Origin: Stenotrophomonas maltophilia
GTDB lineage: Bacteria; Pseudomonadota; Gammaproteobacteria; Xanthomonadales; Xanthomonadaceae
NCBI RefSeq assembly: GCF_002205165.1
Contig: NZ_NIVS01000055.1
Span: 1 to 64,000 of the forward strand
Direction: 5' to 3'
Length of the DNA: 64,000 bases
Part shown: positions 1 to 9,505 of the stretch, one piece after another
How the letters are laid out: each line of letters begins with the position of its first letter
How positions within the stretch are numbered: position 1 is the stretch's first letter
Translations under genes and position numbers: made by a program
Notes under the pieces: generated by a model
Databases searched by the model: none
What the model was told of the DNA's origin: nothing
The model's input: the letters and a program-made list of their open reading frames with translations, nothing else

Positions 1-74
<74 letters not shown>

Positions 75-87
75 ACGACCGGCACGG

Positions 88-900
88 TCAGCGTGCGGAC
101 GCCGCTGCCTTGCGGCGCTTGCGACGGCGCCACAGCGCCACGCCCACGGCACCCACGGCCCATGCCACCACGCCCACCGGCAGCAGTGCCGCCACCGCAC
201 GGATCACGAACGCGATGCTGGTGGTGAAGATCGAGCCGAACTCACTGACCGCCTTGCCGATTTCACTGCGGCTGCGCTGACCGGCCTGCCCTTCGAAGTG
301 CAGGCTCACCAGCTGGGTATCGATCCGGCGACGCTGCTGCGCGGCCTCCTTGTTGGCCTGCTCCAGCCCGGCTTCGATCTCCGCCATGCGTTGGGATACC
401 GCCAGCAGATCGGCCACCTTCATGTCGCTGCGCTGCTGATAGGCCTGCAACTGGGCGTGTTCTTTCTGCAGCCGTGTCTGGGTCAGCGCGGTATCGGCCA
501 CCTGCTGGGCCAGATCTTCGGCGTGGGTGTTGCGCGAGGCGACATCGCCGCCCTCGCCGGCCAGGGCGATGATCGGTTCGACCCCCTTCGGCGCGATGCG
601 CACGCGGATCGAGCCGGAGCGGGTCTCCCCGCCCTCCTCGCCGACCTGCAACACGGCGCAGTCACCGAACCGGTTGCTCTGGCAGGCCTCGGACACTGCC
701 TTGACCCGCTCGCTGATGCGCTTGGCGTCGAGCTGGATGCGGATATCGTGTTCATAGGCCAGGAACGCGCCTTCGGGGGAGGCCACCGCCCCGGCAGCCG
801 CATCGGCGGCGTAGTCCTTCCCGCTGCGGCCGCAGGCCACCAGGCCCAGCAACAGCATCCCTGCCAGCCCGGCGCGGGCCCGTCCTGTCCATCCAGTCAC
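88..900 (-). CDS. DUF4349 domain lipoprotein
   Basis: Predicted 270-residue lipoprotein of unknown biochemical role. The GTG start at 900 is chosen because GGAG (908-911) lies 7 nt upstream and the reading then opens with a short basic stretch, a hydrophobic segment and a lipobox (GLVAC). The body has a long heptad-like helical region around residues 130-200 (LQKEHAQLQAYQQ, AEIEAGLEQANKEAAQQRRRID), typical of DUF4349, then a C-terminal membrane helix and a basic RRRKRRK tail. A lipid anchor at one end and a membrane helix at the other suggests an envelope protein with a periplasmic coiled coil. The gene ends 13 bp from the poly-C run, so anything downstream is lost. Confidence 0.8.
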   Translation of the reverse strand: MTGWTGRARAGLAGMLLLGLVACGRSGKDYAADAAAGAVASPEGAFLAYEHDIRIQLDAKRISERVKAVSEACQSNRFGDCAVLQVGEEGGETRSGSIRVRIAPKGVEPIIALAGEGGDVASRNTHAEDLAQQVADTALTQTRLQKEHAQLQAYQQRSDMKVADLLAVSQRMAEIEAGLEQANKEAAQQRRRIDTQLVSLHFEGQAGQRSRSEIGKAVSEFGSIFTTSIAFVIRAVAALLPVGVVAWAVGAVGVALWRRRKRRKAAASAR

Positions 901-1014
901 AGTGCAACTCCATCCAAGGCGGTGATCTTCACGGCGCATGGTAATCCAATGGCACGGGGACAACGGGGGCCATCGGCTCTATGCTCGGGGATTGTCCCCA
1001 GTACAGGAACACCG

Positions 1015-2823
1015 ATGCGCCAGCATCTGCTTGCCCTCGCCCTGATTGCCGCCCTCGGTGGCTGTCAGCAGGCCGACTCCCCTGCGCCAGCCACCGGCAC
1101 CGAAGCGGCCACCCCGGCTGGCGATGCGGCGGTCGATGCCGCCTTCGCCGACCTGTCCAAGCGCGCCCTGGACACCTGGATGCAGCTGTCCCCGATCAGC
1201 GCCACCCAGATCGGCGACCACCGCTACGACAGCGAGATCGACGACCTGAGCGCGGCCGGCCAGCAGAAGGTGCTGACCGCGTACAAGGCGCTGCTCGCCG
1301 ACCTGGACAAGATCGACGTCAGCAAGCTCTCGCGCGAGAACCAGGTGGACGCGGCGATCCTGCGCAACCAGCTGCAGTCCGAAGTCTGGACGGCCGAAGT
1401 ACTGCAGTCGCCGAAGTGGGATCCGCAGATGTACAACGGCATGGCCGGCAGCGCGCTTTATGGCTTGATGGCGCGTGAGTTTGCGCCACTGCCCGAGCGC
1501 CTGAAGTCGGCGACCGCGCGCATGGAGAAGCTGCCGCAGATCTTCGCCCAGGCCCGGGAGAACCTGGACCCGGCCCGCGTGCCGAAGATCCATGCTGAAA
1601 CCGTGGCCAAGCAGAACCGCGGCATCCTGAGCATCGTCGATACCTTCATCACCCCGCATATCGGCGAGCTGCCGGCCGAAGACCAGAAGCGCCTGCAGGC
1701 TGCCATCGAAGGCCTGAAGAAGGCCGTCGACGAGCAGCAGACCTGGCTGGACAAGACCCTGGTGCCGAACGCCAAGGGCGACTTCCGCATCGGTGCGGAG
1801 CTGTATGACCAGAAGCTCAAGTTCGCCCTGAACTCCTCGCTCTCGCGCGCCGAGATCGGCGAGCGCGCGCGTGCCGAACTCAAGCGCGTGCGCCAGGACA
1901 TGTACGGCATCGCGCAGACCGTGCTCAAGGACAAGCCGGGCGCCCCGGCGCTGCCGGCCAACCCGAGCGACGAGCAGCAGCAGGCCGCGATCGAAGCCGC
2001 GCTGGAGCTGGCCTATGCCGACAAGCCGGCACGCGACAAGGTCGTTGAAGATGCCAAGGCCGCGCTGGAGCAGTCCACCGAATTCGTGCGCAAGCATGAC
2101 CTGATGACCCTGCCCGATTCGCCGGTCGACATCATCCTGATGCCGGAATTCCAGCGTGGCGTGGCCGTGGCCTACTGCGATTCGCCGGGCCCGCTCGACA
2201 AGAACCTGAAGACCTTCTATGCGGTCTCGCCGATTCCGGACGACTGGACCGACAAGCAGGTCGATTCGTTCCTGCGCGAATACAACAGCCGCATGATCCA
2301 CCTGCTGAGCATCCACGAAGGCACCCCGGGCCATTACCTGGAAGGCTGGCACTCGGGCAAGTTCCCCTCCACGCTGCGCGCGGTGCTGCGTTCGGGCCTG
2401 TTCGCCGAAGGCTGGGCGGTCTACACCGAGCGGATGATGCAGGAGCAGGGTTACCTGGACAACGATCCGCTGTTCCACCTGGTGCAGCTGAAGTTCTACC
2501 TGCGCACCATCTCCAACGCGATCCTGGACCAGGGCGTGCACGTGGACAACTGGACGCGCGAGCAGGCGATGCACCTGATGACCCACGACGCCTTCCAGCA
2601 GGAAAGCGAAGCCTCAGGCAAGTGGGTGCGTGCGCAGCTGACCTCCGCGCAGCTGCCGACCTACTTCGTCGGTGCGCAGGAGCACTTCGACACCCGCAAG
2701 GCCGTGCAGGACAAGCAGGGGGCCAAGTTCAACCTGAAGGCCTACCACGACCAGATGCTGTCCTATGGCGCCCCGCCGGTGCGCTTCGCGCGCCAGCTGA
2801 TGCTGGACCAGCCGATCGAGTAA
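1015..2823 (+). CDS. DUF885 family zinc-peptidase-like lipoprotein
   Basis: 602-residue DUF885 protein. The ATG at 1015 has AGGA 6 nt upstream and starts a lipoprotein signal peptide with lipobox LGGC, so it should be exported and lipidated. The C-terminal half carries H434-E-G-T-P-G-H440 and, about 25 residues later, E465-G-W-A. This HExxPGH...EGWA layout is characteristic of DUF885 and resembles a gluzincin-type zinc site. Substrate is unknown, and peptidase activity is inferred from the family. It is transcribed alone, divergently from the DUF4349 gene, and ends at a strong terminator. Confidence 0.85.
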   Translation: MRQHLLALALIAALGGCQQADSPAPATGTEAATPAGDAAVDAAFADLSKRALDTWMQLSPISATQIGDHRYDSEIDDLSAAGQQKVLTAYKALLADLDKIDVSKLSRENQVDAAILRNQLQSEVWTAEVLQSPKWDPQMYNGMAGSALYGLMAREFAPLPERLKSATARMEKLPQIFAQARENLDPARVPKIHAETVAKQNRGILSIVDTFITPHIGELPAEDQKRLQAAIEGLKKAVDEQQTWLDKTLVPNAKGDFRIGAELYDQKLKFALNSSLSRAEIGERARAELKRVRQDMYGIAQTVLKDKPGAPALPANPSDEQQQAAIEAALELAYADKPARDKVVEDAKAALEQSTEFVRKHDLMTLPDSPVDIILMPEFQRGVAVAYCDSPGPLDKNLKTFYAVSPIPDDWTDKQVDSFLREYNSRMIHLLSIHEGTPGHYLEGWHSGKFPSTLRAVLRSGLFAEGWAVYTERMMQEQGYLDNDPLFHLVQLKFYLRTISNAILDQGVHVDNWTREQAMHLMTHDAFQQESEASGKWVRAQLTSAQLPTYFVGAQEHFDTRKAVQDKQGAKFNLKAYHDQMLSYGAPPVRFARQLMLDQPIE

Positions 2824-2851
2824 GTACTGCCTCGTTCCTCGTCAGACAGGC

Positions 2852-2879
2852 AAACGGCCCGGGGTGACCCGGGCCGTTT
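2852..2879 (+). terminator. Hairpin terminator after DUF885 gene
   Basis: A perfect 12-bp inverted repeat (2852-2863 and 2868-2879, loop GTGA) sits 28 bp after the stop codon and is followed by CTTTG. The next gene converges from the other strand, so it may work both ways. Confidence 0.75.
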
Positions 2880-2897
2880 CTTTGCCCCCCGCCGGGG

Positions 2898-4730
2898 TTA
2901 CGCGTCGGCGGCCACGAAGCCACCGGTCTGCCGCGTCCACAGGCGCGCATACAACCCGCCCGCCTCGATCAGCTCGGCGTGCGTCCCGGTTTCCACGATG
3001 CGGCCCTGGTCCATCACCACCAGCCGGTCCATGCGCGCGATGGTGGACAGCCGGTGCGCGATCGCGATCACCGTCTTGCCGGTCATCAGTTCGTCCAGGT
3101 TGTCCTGGATCGCCGCTTCCACTTCCGAATCCAGCGCCGAGGTCGCCTCGTCCAGCACCAGGATCGGCGCGTCCTTGAGCAGCACCCGTGCGATCGCGAT
3201 GCGCTGGCGCTGGCCACCGGACAGCTTCACCCCACGCTCGCCGACGTGCGCGTCGTAGCCGCGACGCCCTTCCCCATCGACCAGCGTGTCGATGAAGGCC
3301 GACGCCCGCGCCTTGGCCACTGCGGCGTGCAGCTGTTCCTCGGTCGCGTCCGGGCGGCCGTACAGCAGGTTGTCGCGGATCGAACGATGCAGCAGCGAAG
3401 TGTCCTGGGTGACCACACCGATCTGCCGGCGCAGGCTTTCCTGGGTGACACCGGCAATGTCCTGCCCGTCGATGCGGATCTGCCCGCTCTCCAGGTCGTA
3501 CAGGCGCAGCAGCACGTTGACCAGGGTCGACTTGCCGGCCCCCGAGGGGCCGACCAGGCCGATCTTCTCACCGGGCTTCACCTGCAGGTCCAACCCGGCG
3601 ATCACGCCACCGCTTTTGCCATAGTGGAAATGGATGTGATCGAAATGCACGGCGCCCTGACTGACCACCAGCGGCACCGCATCGGCACGGTCCTGCACGG
3701 TCAGCGGCTGGGAGATGGTGGTGATGCCGTCCTGCACCGTGCCGATATCCTCGAAGATGCCGTTGATCGTCCACATGATCCAGCCGGACATGTTGTGGAT
3801 GCGGATCACCAGGCCGGTGGCCAGGGTGATCGCACCCACCGTGATGTGTCCACCGTTCCACAGCCACAACGCCAGGCCGCAGGTGCCCACGATCAGGAAA
3901 CCGTTGACGATGGCGATGGTCACTTCCAGCCCGGTGGTGACCCGGGTCTGGCCCCGGTGCTTGACCGCCAGTTCGTCGATCGCCTCGGCCACGTAGGCCT
4001 GCTCGCGGCCGCCATGGGCGAACAACTTCAGCGTGGGCACATTGGTGTAGCCATCCACGATGCGGCCCATCGCCTTGGAGCGCGCCTCGGAGGCGATCCA
4101 CGCGCGCTCTTTGGCCCGCGGCACGAAGTACCACATGATCACCGCATAGCCGGCCATCCACAGCCCCAGCGGAATCATCAGCCGCCAGTCTGCCTGAGCG
4201 AACAGGTACAGCGCGGTGCCGGTGTAGACGATGATGTACCAGAGCGAATCGACCATCTGCACGGCCGATTCGCGCAGCGAGGTACCGGTCTGCATGACCC
4301 GGTTGGCCATGCTGCCGGCGAAATCGTTCTGGAAGAAGCTCAGGCTCTGCCGCACCACATAGTTGTGCATGAGCCAGCGCGAGCGGTTGCTCAGCCCCGG
4401 CACGATCGCCTGGTTGACCAGCAGGCTGTGCAGCGAGACCAGCAGCGGCCGCGCGATCAGGGTGATGCCGGCCATCCACATCAAGGTGTTGGCGTGCCGC
4501 GCGAAGAAGCCGCTGCCAGGCTGCTCGGCGACCATGTCGACAATGCGGCCCAGGAAATCGAACATCGCCACTTCCACCAGCGCCAGCAGCAGGCCGGCGA
4601 TCAACGTGGCCAGCAGCACCGGCCACACCGGGCGCAGATAGTGGATATAGAACGGCACCACCCTGCGCGGTGGCATGCGCCCATCGATCGGCGGGAAAAC
4701 CGGAATCAGCGATTCGAACCAGCGGAACAT
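2898..4730 (-). CDS. ABC exporter, fused permease-ATPase half-transporter
   Basis: 610-residue inner-membrane half-transporter with the membrane domain (about residues 30-330, several helices) followed by the nucleotide-binding domain. Visible motifs are Walker A GPSGAGKST near 393-400, signature LSGGQRQR near 503, Walker B ILVLDEATSALD near 522 and the H-loop AIAHRLST near 560. All catalytic residues look intact, so it should hydrolyse ATP and probably acts as a homodimer of the MsbA/multidrug type. The substrate cannot be read from sequence. It stands alone; the next gene upstream ends at its own terminator. Confidence 0.9.
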   Translation of the reverse strand: MFRWFESLIPVFPPIDGRMPPRRVVPFYIHYLRPVWPVLLATLIAGLLLALVEVAMFDFLGRIVDMVAEQPGSGFFARHANTLMWMAGITLIARPLLVSLHSLLVNQAIVPGLSNRSRWLMHNYVVRQSLSFFQNDFAGSMANRVMQTGTSLRESAVQMVDSLWYIIVYTGTALYLFAQADWRLMIPLGLWMAGYAVIMWYFVPRAKERAWIASEARSKAMGRIVDGYTNVPTLKLFAHGGREQAYVAEAIDELAVKHRGQTRVTTGLEVTIAIVNGFLIVGTCGLALWLWNGGHITVGAITLATGLVIRIHNMSGWIMWTINGIFEDIGTVQDGITTISQPLTVQDRADAVPLVVSQGAVHFDHIHFHYGKSGGVIAGLDLQVKPGEKIGLVGPSGAGKSTLVNVLLRLYDLESGQIRIDGQDIAGVTQESLRRQIGVVTQDTSLLHRSIRDNLLYGRPDATEEQLHAAVAKARASAFIDTLVDGEGRRGYDAHVGERGVKLSGGQRQRIAIARVLLKDAPILVLDEATSALDSEVEAAIQDNLDELMTGKTVIAIAHRLSTIARMDRLVVMDQGRIVETGTHAELIEAGGLYARLWTRQTGGFVAADA

Positions 4731-4751
4731 CGCAGTGCACCGAAAACAAAA

Positions 4752-4779
4752 CAGGCCGCGATTATCCCACCGCGGCCTG
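4752..4779 (-). terminator. Rho-independent terminator of serine hydrolase gene
   Basis: A 9-bp stem (4752-4760 with 4771-4779, 10-nt loop) is followed on the minus strand by TGTTTTGTTTT. It lies between the serine hydrolase stop and the ABC exporter start. Confidence 0.85.
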
Positions 4780-4819
4780 CTCTTTTACTCTCACCTCCAT
4801 CACACGCGGGCGGCAGGGT

Positions 4820-6397
4820 TCAGCCCTTGGCCGCCGGTGCGATCGGGATCAGCAGCAGGTCCTGGAAATCGAAGCTGAAATCGGTGAGCGACGAGGCCGC
4901 CTGCATGCGCACTTCGCGGACCTTGCCGTCCGGATCCAGACTGAAATTCACGAAGGCATCGGCATTGAGCGAACGGTCGTCCCAGCGCACCAGGAAGGTG
5001 TCGTGCTGCCAATGTTCCAGCGTGCCGATCAACTGCGCGGTCTTGCCGAAGCGCAGGCGCAGTTTGCCGCCCTGCTGCTCAACGAATACGTCGCCGTACC
5101 ACGCGTCGCGGTACCCGCCTGCATAGCGTGCCAGCGGCAGCGACGGTCTGGATTTCGCATCGCGTGCGGCCTGGTGCTTGGCCCAGCCCTCGTCCGCCTT
5201 CTCCTGCGACTTGGCCACGGCGGCCGCATACGCGGCGACCCAGTCGGTGGCGGGCGCCTGCAGATAGGCGTCCAGCGCTTCCATGGTGATCGCGTTGAAT
5301 GCCGCGCCCACTTCCTGGTTGGTCAACACCACGATGCCGAGCTTCTGCTCGGGCACCAGGGTCACCCGCGAGACCATGCCGGGCCAGCCGCCGGTGTGCC
5401 AGACCAGCTTCTGGCCACGGTAATCGCTCAGGCTCCAGCCCTCGCCGTAACCGGCGAAATTCGGCCGCGCCGCTGCCAGCTGCGGCACGCTCGGCTCGGG
5501 CACCACCTGCGGGGTGATCATCTGCCACATCGCCTGCTGGGTCTTGGCGGTGAACAGCGGCTGGCCGTTCTCCAGCGTGCCCTGCGCCAGCTGCACGTTC
5601 ATCCAGCGCGCCATGTCATGCACGTTGGAATAGATCCCGCCGGCGCCGGCATTGTTGGACCAGGTCAGCGGCGCGACGGTGCGCAGCTGGCTGAAATCGT
5701 ACTTGGCGTGACCGACCGCGGCGTTGTCACCGGGCTGCAGATGATCGGCGTTGTAGCGGGTGCCGCGCATCCCGACCGGGGTGAAGATGTGCTGCTGCAG
5801 GAAGTCCGCGTACGTCTGCCCGGACACCTGCTCGATCACCTGCTGGGCGACCGCGTAGAGAATATTGTCGTAGGCGTAGCGATCGCGGAAGCCGGCCTTC
5901 AGCGGTACCTTGCCCAGCCGCTGCACGACCTCCTGGTTGCTGTAGGTGGTGGTCGGCCAGAACAGCAGATCGCCCGCGCCCAGGCTCAGGCCACTGCGAT
6001 GGGAGAGCAGATCACGGATCCGCATTTCGCCGGTCACATACGGATCGGACATGCGGAAGCCGGGCAGATGATCGATCACGCGATCGTCCATCTTCAGCTT
6101 GCCCTGCTCGGCCAGCAGGTTCAGCGAGGTGGCGGTGAACGCCTTGGTGTTGGAGGCGATCGCGAACAGCGTATCGGCCTGGACCGGGTCCGGCTTGCCC
6201 AGCTCGCGCACACCGTAGCCACGCTCCATCACCACCTTGCCGTCCTTGACCACCGCCACGGCGATGCCGGGGATGTCGAACTCGGCGCGGGCGCGTTCGA
6301 TGGTGGCGTCCAGCCGCTGCAGTTCGGCCGGCACGGCCGCCGATGCCAAGGGTGCGCATGCGAGCAGCACGGCGCCTCCGATCCAGGATGTCTTCAA
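4820..6397 (-). CDS. Class C beta-lactamase-like serine hydrolase
   Basis: 525-residue secreted serine hydrolase. The TTG at 6397 is preferred: GGAG precedes it and it opens a clean signal peptide ending near LASA. The beta-lactamase class C/esterase core holds SNTK (nucleophile Ser near residue 80), YDN near 174 and HTGG near 334, that is the SxxK, YxN and HxG triad. A C-terminal domain of about 120 residues resembles the DUF3471 type often attached to such enzymes. Likely targets are peptidoglycan peptides, D-amino peptides or esters; a true beta-lactamase is less likely given the length and family. Confidence 0.85.
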   Translation of the reverse strand: MKTSWIGGAVLLACAPLASAAVPAELQRLDATIERARAEFDIPGIAVAVVKDGKVVMERGYGVRELGKPDPVQADTLFAIASNTKAFTATSLNLLAEQGKLKMDDRVIDHLPGFRMSDPYVTGEMRIRDLLSHRSGLSLGAGDLLFWPTTTYSNQEVVQRLGKVPLKAGFRDRYAYDNILYAVAQQVIEQVSGQTYADFLQQHIFTPVGMRGTRYNADHLQPGDNAAVGHAKYDFSQLRTVAPLTWSNNAGAGGIYSNVHDMARWMNVQLAQGTLENGQPLFTAKTQQAMWQMITPQVVPEPSVPQLAAARPNFAGYGEGWSLSDYRGQKLVWHTGGWPGMVSRVTLVPEQKLGIVVLTNQEVGAAFNAITMEALDAYLQAPATDWVAAYAAAVAKSQEKADEGWAKHQAARDAKSRPSLPLARYAGGYRDAWYGDVFVEQQGGKLRLRFGKTAQLIGTLEHWQHDTFLVRWDDRSLNADAFVNFSLDPDGKVREVRMQAASSLTDFSFDFQDLLLIPIAPAAKG

Positions 6398-6508
6398 GCA
6401 GTGTCTCCGGTTGCGTGTGGCGGGGGCGTCGAAGGTGCCGATGCCCCGGTTTCGCACGATGGTAACGCGGGCCGGATCAGGCTCGCCTGTGCCAGAAGGA
6501 GGCCCGCC

Positions 6509-6949
6509 ATGACCGCGCCCGCGCAGACCACCGCCACCCTCATTCCCTGCCTGCGCTACCGCGATGCGCACGCCGCCATTGCCTGGCTGCAGCGCGCGTT
6601 CGGCTTCCAGCAACAGGCGGTGTATGCCGATGGCGATACCGTCCACCACGCCCAGCTGGTCTATGGCCACGGCATGATCATGCTCGGCTCGGTCGACAAC
6701 GCCAGCGAATGGGGCCGCTACAGCGTGCACCCGGATGAGATCGGCGGCCGCCAGACCCAGACGGCCTGTGTGATCGTGGCCGATCCGGATGCCCACCATG
6801 CGCGCGCGGTGGCGGCCGGCGCCCGAATCGTGATCGACATCGCCGACCAGCCGTACGGTGGCCGCGGTTATGCCTGCCGCGATCTGGAGGGGTACCTGTG
6901 GTGGTTCGGCAGCTACGACCCGTGGGCCGACCACGCGGGCGGCGCATGA
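6509..6949 (+). CDS. VOC family (glyoxalase-fold) protein
   Basis: 146-residue vicinal-oxygen-chelate protein. The start at 6509 follows a consensus AAGGAGG (6496-6502). It holds two beta-alpha-beta-beta-beta modules, ending in the C-terminal pattern GRGYACRDLEGYLWWFG that is common in the PhnB-like/YdcJ-like glyoxalase branch. The specific reaction is unknown. It overlaps the next gene by ATGA, so the two are probably translated together. Confidence 0.85.
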   Translation: MTAPAQTTATLIPCLRYRDAHAAIAWLQRAFGFQQQAVYADGDTVHHAQLVYGHGMIMLGSVDNASEWGRYSVHPDEIGGRQTQTACVIVADPDAHHARAVAAGARIVIDIADQPYGGRGYACRDLEGYLWWFGSYDPWADHAGGA

Positions 6950-7764
6950 GCACCGCGCCCGGTACCATCCGGACCGGGATCGGCGGCTGGGTCTTTCCGG
7001 CATGGCGCGGCGGCACCTTCTATCCGGCCGGGCTGCCGCAACGCGAAGAGCTGGCGTATGCCAGCGGGCAGCTTGGCTGCATCGAAATCAACAGCACGTT
7101 CTACCGCGCGCAGAAGCCGGCCATCTATGCGCAGTGGCGCGAGCAGACGCCGAAGGGCTTCCGCTTCTCGGCCAAGGCGCCGCGCACCATCACCCAGACG
7201 CATGACCTGACCACCGTGGGTGAACGCGCCGAACGCTTCATCGAGGGCATCAGCGCGCTGGAGGACCGGCTGGGACCGTTGATCTGGCAGTTCGGGGAAA
7301 GCCATCCGGCCGCAGCGGCCGAGTTCGATGCGTTCCTGGGCATGCTCCCGCGCAGGCTCGCCGGCCACCGCCTGCAGCACGCCCTGGAAGTGCGCAATCC
7401 CGCCGCCTGGACGCCGGAACTGCTGGCCGCCGCCCGCGCCCACGGTGCCGCGCTGGTGTTCAGTGGGTCTGACGACTACCCCAGCTTTGCCGACCCCACG
7501 GCGGACTTCATCTATGCACGGCTGATGGGCTCGCGCGCCACCCTGCGCGCCGGCTACCCGGCCCGGGCCCTGGAGCAGTGGTGCCTGCGCGCGATGCGCT
7601 GGGCGCGCGGCGAAGACAATTCGGACCTTCCCCACCTCGCCGCCGAAGTGCCCGCGCAGTCGCCGCGCGAGGTCTATGTGCTGTTCATTGGCGCCGCCAA
7701 GCAGCGCAATCCGGGGGCGGCGATGGCCCTGCGCGAGCAGTTGCAGCAGCTCGGCGAACGCTGA
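6946..7764 (+). CDS. DUF72 domain protein
   Basis: 272-residue DUF72 (YecE-like) protein with a TIM-barrel-type core. Family hallmarks visible are the N-terminal GIGGWVFPAWRGGTFYP, EINSTFYR, FRFSAKAPRTIT and the later EVRNPAAW. The function of the family is not established. Its start ATG overlaps the stop of the VOC gene by 4 nt, making a two-gene unit. It ends only 4 bp from the convergent Pr6Pr gene. Confidence 0.88.
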   Translation: MSTAPGTIRTGIGGWVFPAWRGGTFYPAGLPQREELAYASGQLGCIEINSTFYRAQKPAIYAQWREQTPKGFRFSAKAPRTITQTHDLTTVGERAERFIEGISALEDRLGPLIWQFGESHPAAAAEFDAFLGMLPRRLAGHRLQHALEVRNPAAWTPELLAAARAHGAALVFSGSDDYPSFADPTADFIYARLMGSRATLRAGYPARALEQWCLRAMRWARGEDNSDLPHLAAEVPAQSPREVYVLFIGAAKQRNPGAAMALREQLQQLGER

Positions 7765-7768
7765 GCGT

Positions 7769-8425
7769 TCAGCGGTGCCGACGGCGCGCCGCCAGCGCCG
7801 CGTCCAGCCCCCACAGCAGCCCGCCGCTCACCACGAACACCACTCCTACGGCGAGCGCATTGCGCGCGACCCGCGCGATACCCAGCGTGTCCAGGTCCAG
7901 GAAGGGATACGGGTACTGGCCGCTCAGCCGCCCGACCAGCAGCGCCCAGCCGAGGTAGACCGCCGGGAATGCCAGGGCGCCGAGCAGTCCACGCCGATGC
8001 AGGCCGCCGTGCGGTCCGGCCACCCAGCCCAGCAGATATAGCACCGGCACCGCGTAATGCAGGCCGCTATCGGCCCACCATTGCGCGCCCTGCGGGTGCC
8101 ACAGCGGACGCAGGATGGTCACGTAGATCACGCCGGTGATGCCGATGAACAGCGCCACCGCCGCGCGTGGGAGCGGCCCGGCCAGGCCATCGCGCCGACC
8201 CCGCGCCAGGGCAAGGCAGACCGCGGCCACCCCCATATTGCTGAGGATGGTGAAGTAACCCAGGTAGCGCAGCGTCGCCGCCCCTGCGCCCAGGCCGGGG
8301 GTGCGCAGCAGCAGGTGGTACTGCAGCAGCAACGCGGCCACGGCGACCACGGCGGTGAGACCGGCCCAGGCGCGTAGCGCGGGCGGCGTTGTGGGCGCGA
8401 CGGAATCACTGTGCGGACGGGTCAT
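7769..8425 (-). CDS. Pr6Pr family integral membrane protein
   Basis: 218-residue protein with about six hydrophobic segments and the Pr6Pr signature region (TLRYLGYFTILSNM, HYAVPVLYLLGW, YPYPFLDLDTLG). Role unknown; predicted inner-membrane location. The ATG at 8425 lacks a good Shine-Dalgarno. A GTG at 8476 would add 17 residues but would crowd the divergent gene. It converges on the DUF72 gene, with 4 bp between the stops. Confidence 0.8.
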   Translation of the reverse strand: MTRPHSDSVAPTTPPALRAWAGLTAVVAVAALLLQYHLLLRTPGLGAGAATLRYLGYFTILSNMGVAAVCLALARGRRDGLAGPLPRAAVALFIGITGVIYVTILRPLWHPQGAQWWADSGLHYAVPVLYLLGWVAGPHGGLHRRGLLGALAFPAVYLGWALLVGRLSGQYPYPFLDLDTLGIARVARNALAVGVVFVVSGGLLWGLDAALAARRRHR

Positions 8426-8490
8426 GGGCGCAGGATGCCACGGCCCTGCAAAGATCACGTGGAAGGCGTCCGCCACGTCCCGGCTTGCCG

Positions 8491-8496
8491 CACAAT
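8491..8496 (+). promoter_or_regulatory. -10-like hexamer, possible leaderless start
   Basis: CACAAT ends 6 nt before the ATG at 8503, placing the predicted transcription start on the A of the start codon. Confidence 0.35.
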
Positions 8497-8502
8497 AGGC
8501 GG

Positions 8503-9450
8503 ATGCCGATGACCGATACCCGCAGAGCCCTGCTGCAAATCCATTTCTGTGTGCTGCTGTGGGGCGTCACTGCCATCCTCGGCAAGCTGATCACCCTGCC
8601 CGCCCTGCCCCTGGTGTGGTGGCGCATGCTGCTGGTGGTGGCCATGCTGGCCCTGGTGCCGCGGGTGTGGCGCGGGCTGCGTCAGCTGTCGCCGCGATTG
8701 GTTGCCGGGTACTGCGGCGTGGGCGCGCTGGTCGCGCTGCATTGGCTCACCTTCTATGGCGCGGTGAAACTGGCCAATGCCTCGGTAGCGGCGACCTGCA
8801 TCGCGCTGGCGCCGGTGTTCACCGCGGTGATCGAACCGTGGGTGGCCAAGCGGCCCTTCCAGTTCCGCGAACTGGCCTTCGGCCTCCTGGTCCTGCCCGG
8901 CGTCGCGCTGGTGGTGGGAGGCGTGCCCGATGGCATGCACCTGGGCGTGCTCATCGGCGCGTTGTCGGCGCTGCTGGTGGCGATCTTCGGCTCGCTCAAC
9001 AAGCGCCTGGTCAGCCATGCCGACCCGCTCACCGTGACCGCGCTGGAACTCGGTGCGGGCACGCTCACCCTGACCCTGCTGGCGCCGGTGCTGCCCTTCC
9101 TGCTGCCAGCCCTGGCCAGCGACCTGTGGGTGATCCCGGACCTGCACGATGGCCTGCTGCTGTTGGCCCTGGCCGGGCTGTGCACGCTGCTGCCGTTTGC
9201 GCTGGCGCTGGTCGCGCTGCGCCACATCAGCGCCTATACCTCGCAGCTGGTGACCAACCTGGAACCGGTCTATGCGATCCTGCTGGCGATGGTGCTGCTC
9301 AGCGAGCAGCGCGAACTGACGCCGCTGTTCTACGCCGGCGTGGCAATCATCGTCGGGGCGGTGTTCCTGCACCCGCTGCTGAACCGCCGCCGCAAGGTGC
9401 AGCACCCGGAACTCCTGGCGACGTCCGAGGCGCGCAACATCGCCGATTGA
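8503..9450 (+). CDS. DMT superfamily (EamA) transporter
   Basis: 315-residue inner-membrane protein with ten hydrophobic segments arranged as two EamA repeats, typical of drug/metabolite exporters. The second repeat has the usual ISAYTSQLVTNLEPVYAILLA motif before the last two helices. Substrate unknown, possibly an amino acid or other metabolite. Two in-frame ATGs (8503 and 8509) are possible. AGGCGG (8497-8502) suits 8509, while a -10-like CACAAT 6 nt upstream would make 8503 a leaderless start. Confidence 0.85.
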   Translation: MPMTDTRRALLQIHFCVLLWGVTAILGKLITLPALPLVWWRMLLVVAMLALVPRVWRGLRQLSPRLVAGYCGVGALVALHWLTFYGAVKLANASVAATCIALAPVFTAVIEPWVAKRPFQFRELAFGLLVLPGVALVVGGVPDGMHLGVLIGALSALLVAIFGSLNKRLVSHADPLTVTALELGAGTLTLTLLAPVLPFLLPALASDLWVIPDLHDGLLLLALAGLCTLLPFALALVALRHISAYTSQLVTNLEPVYAILLAMVLLSEQRELTPLFYAGVAIIVGAVFLHPLLNRRRKVQHPELLATSEARNIAD

Positions 9451-9505
9451 GCGCGCTTGCGGGCCAACGCGCGGTACCGGAATCACCCGGTTTTCGATCC
9501 TCGCC

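Noticed and set aside
298-1014. In-frame N-terminal extension of the DUF885 gene back to 298
   Set aside because: It lies antisense to the DUF4349 gene, while the ATG at 1015 has a ribosome-binding site and starts a lipoprotein signal peptide.
4670-6508. Long plus-strand frame leading into the VOC gene
   Set aside because: It is antisense to the serine hydrolase; the VOC gene has its own AAGGAGG and ATG at 6509.
7757-7771. GAACGCTGAGCGTTC palindrome over the DUF72 stop as terminator
   Set aside because: The central loop would be a single base and there is no T tract; more likely a chance palindrome across two convergent gene ends.
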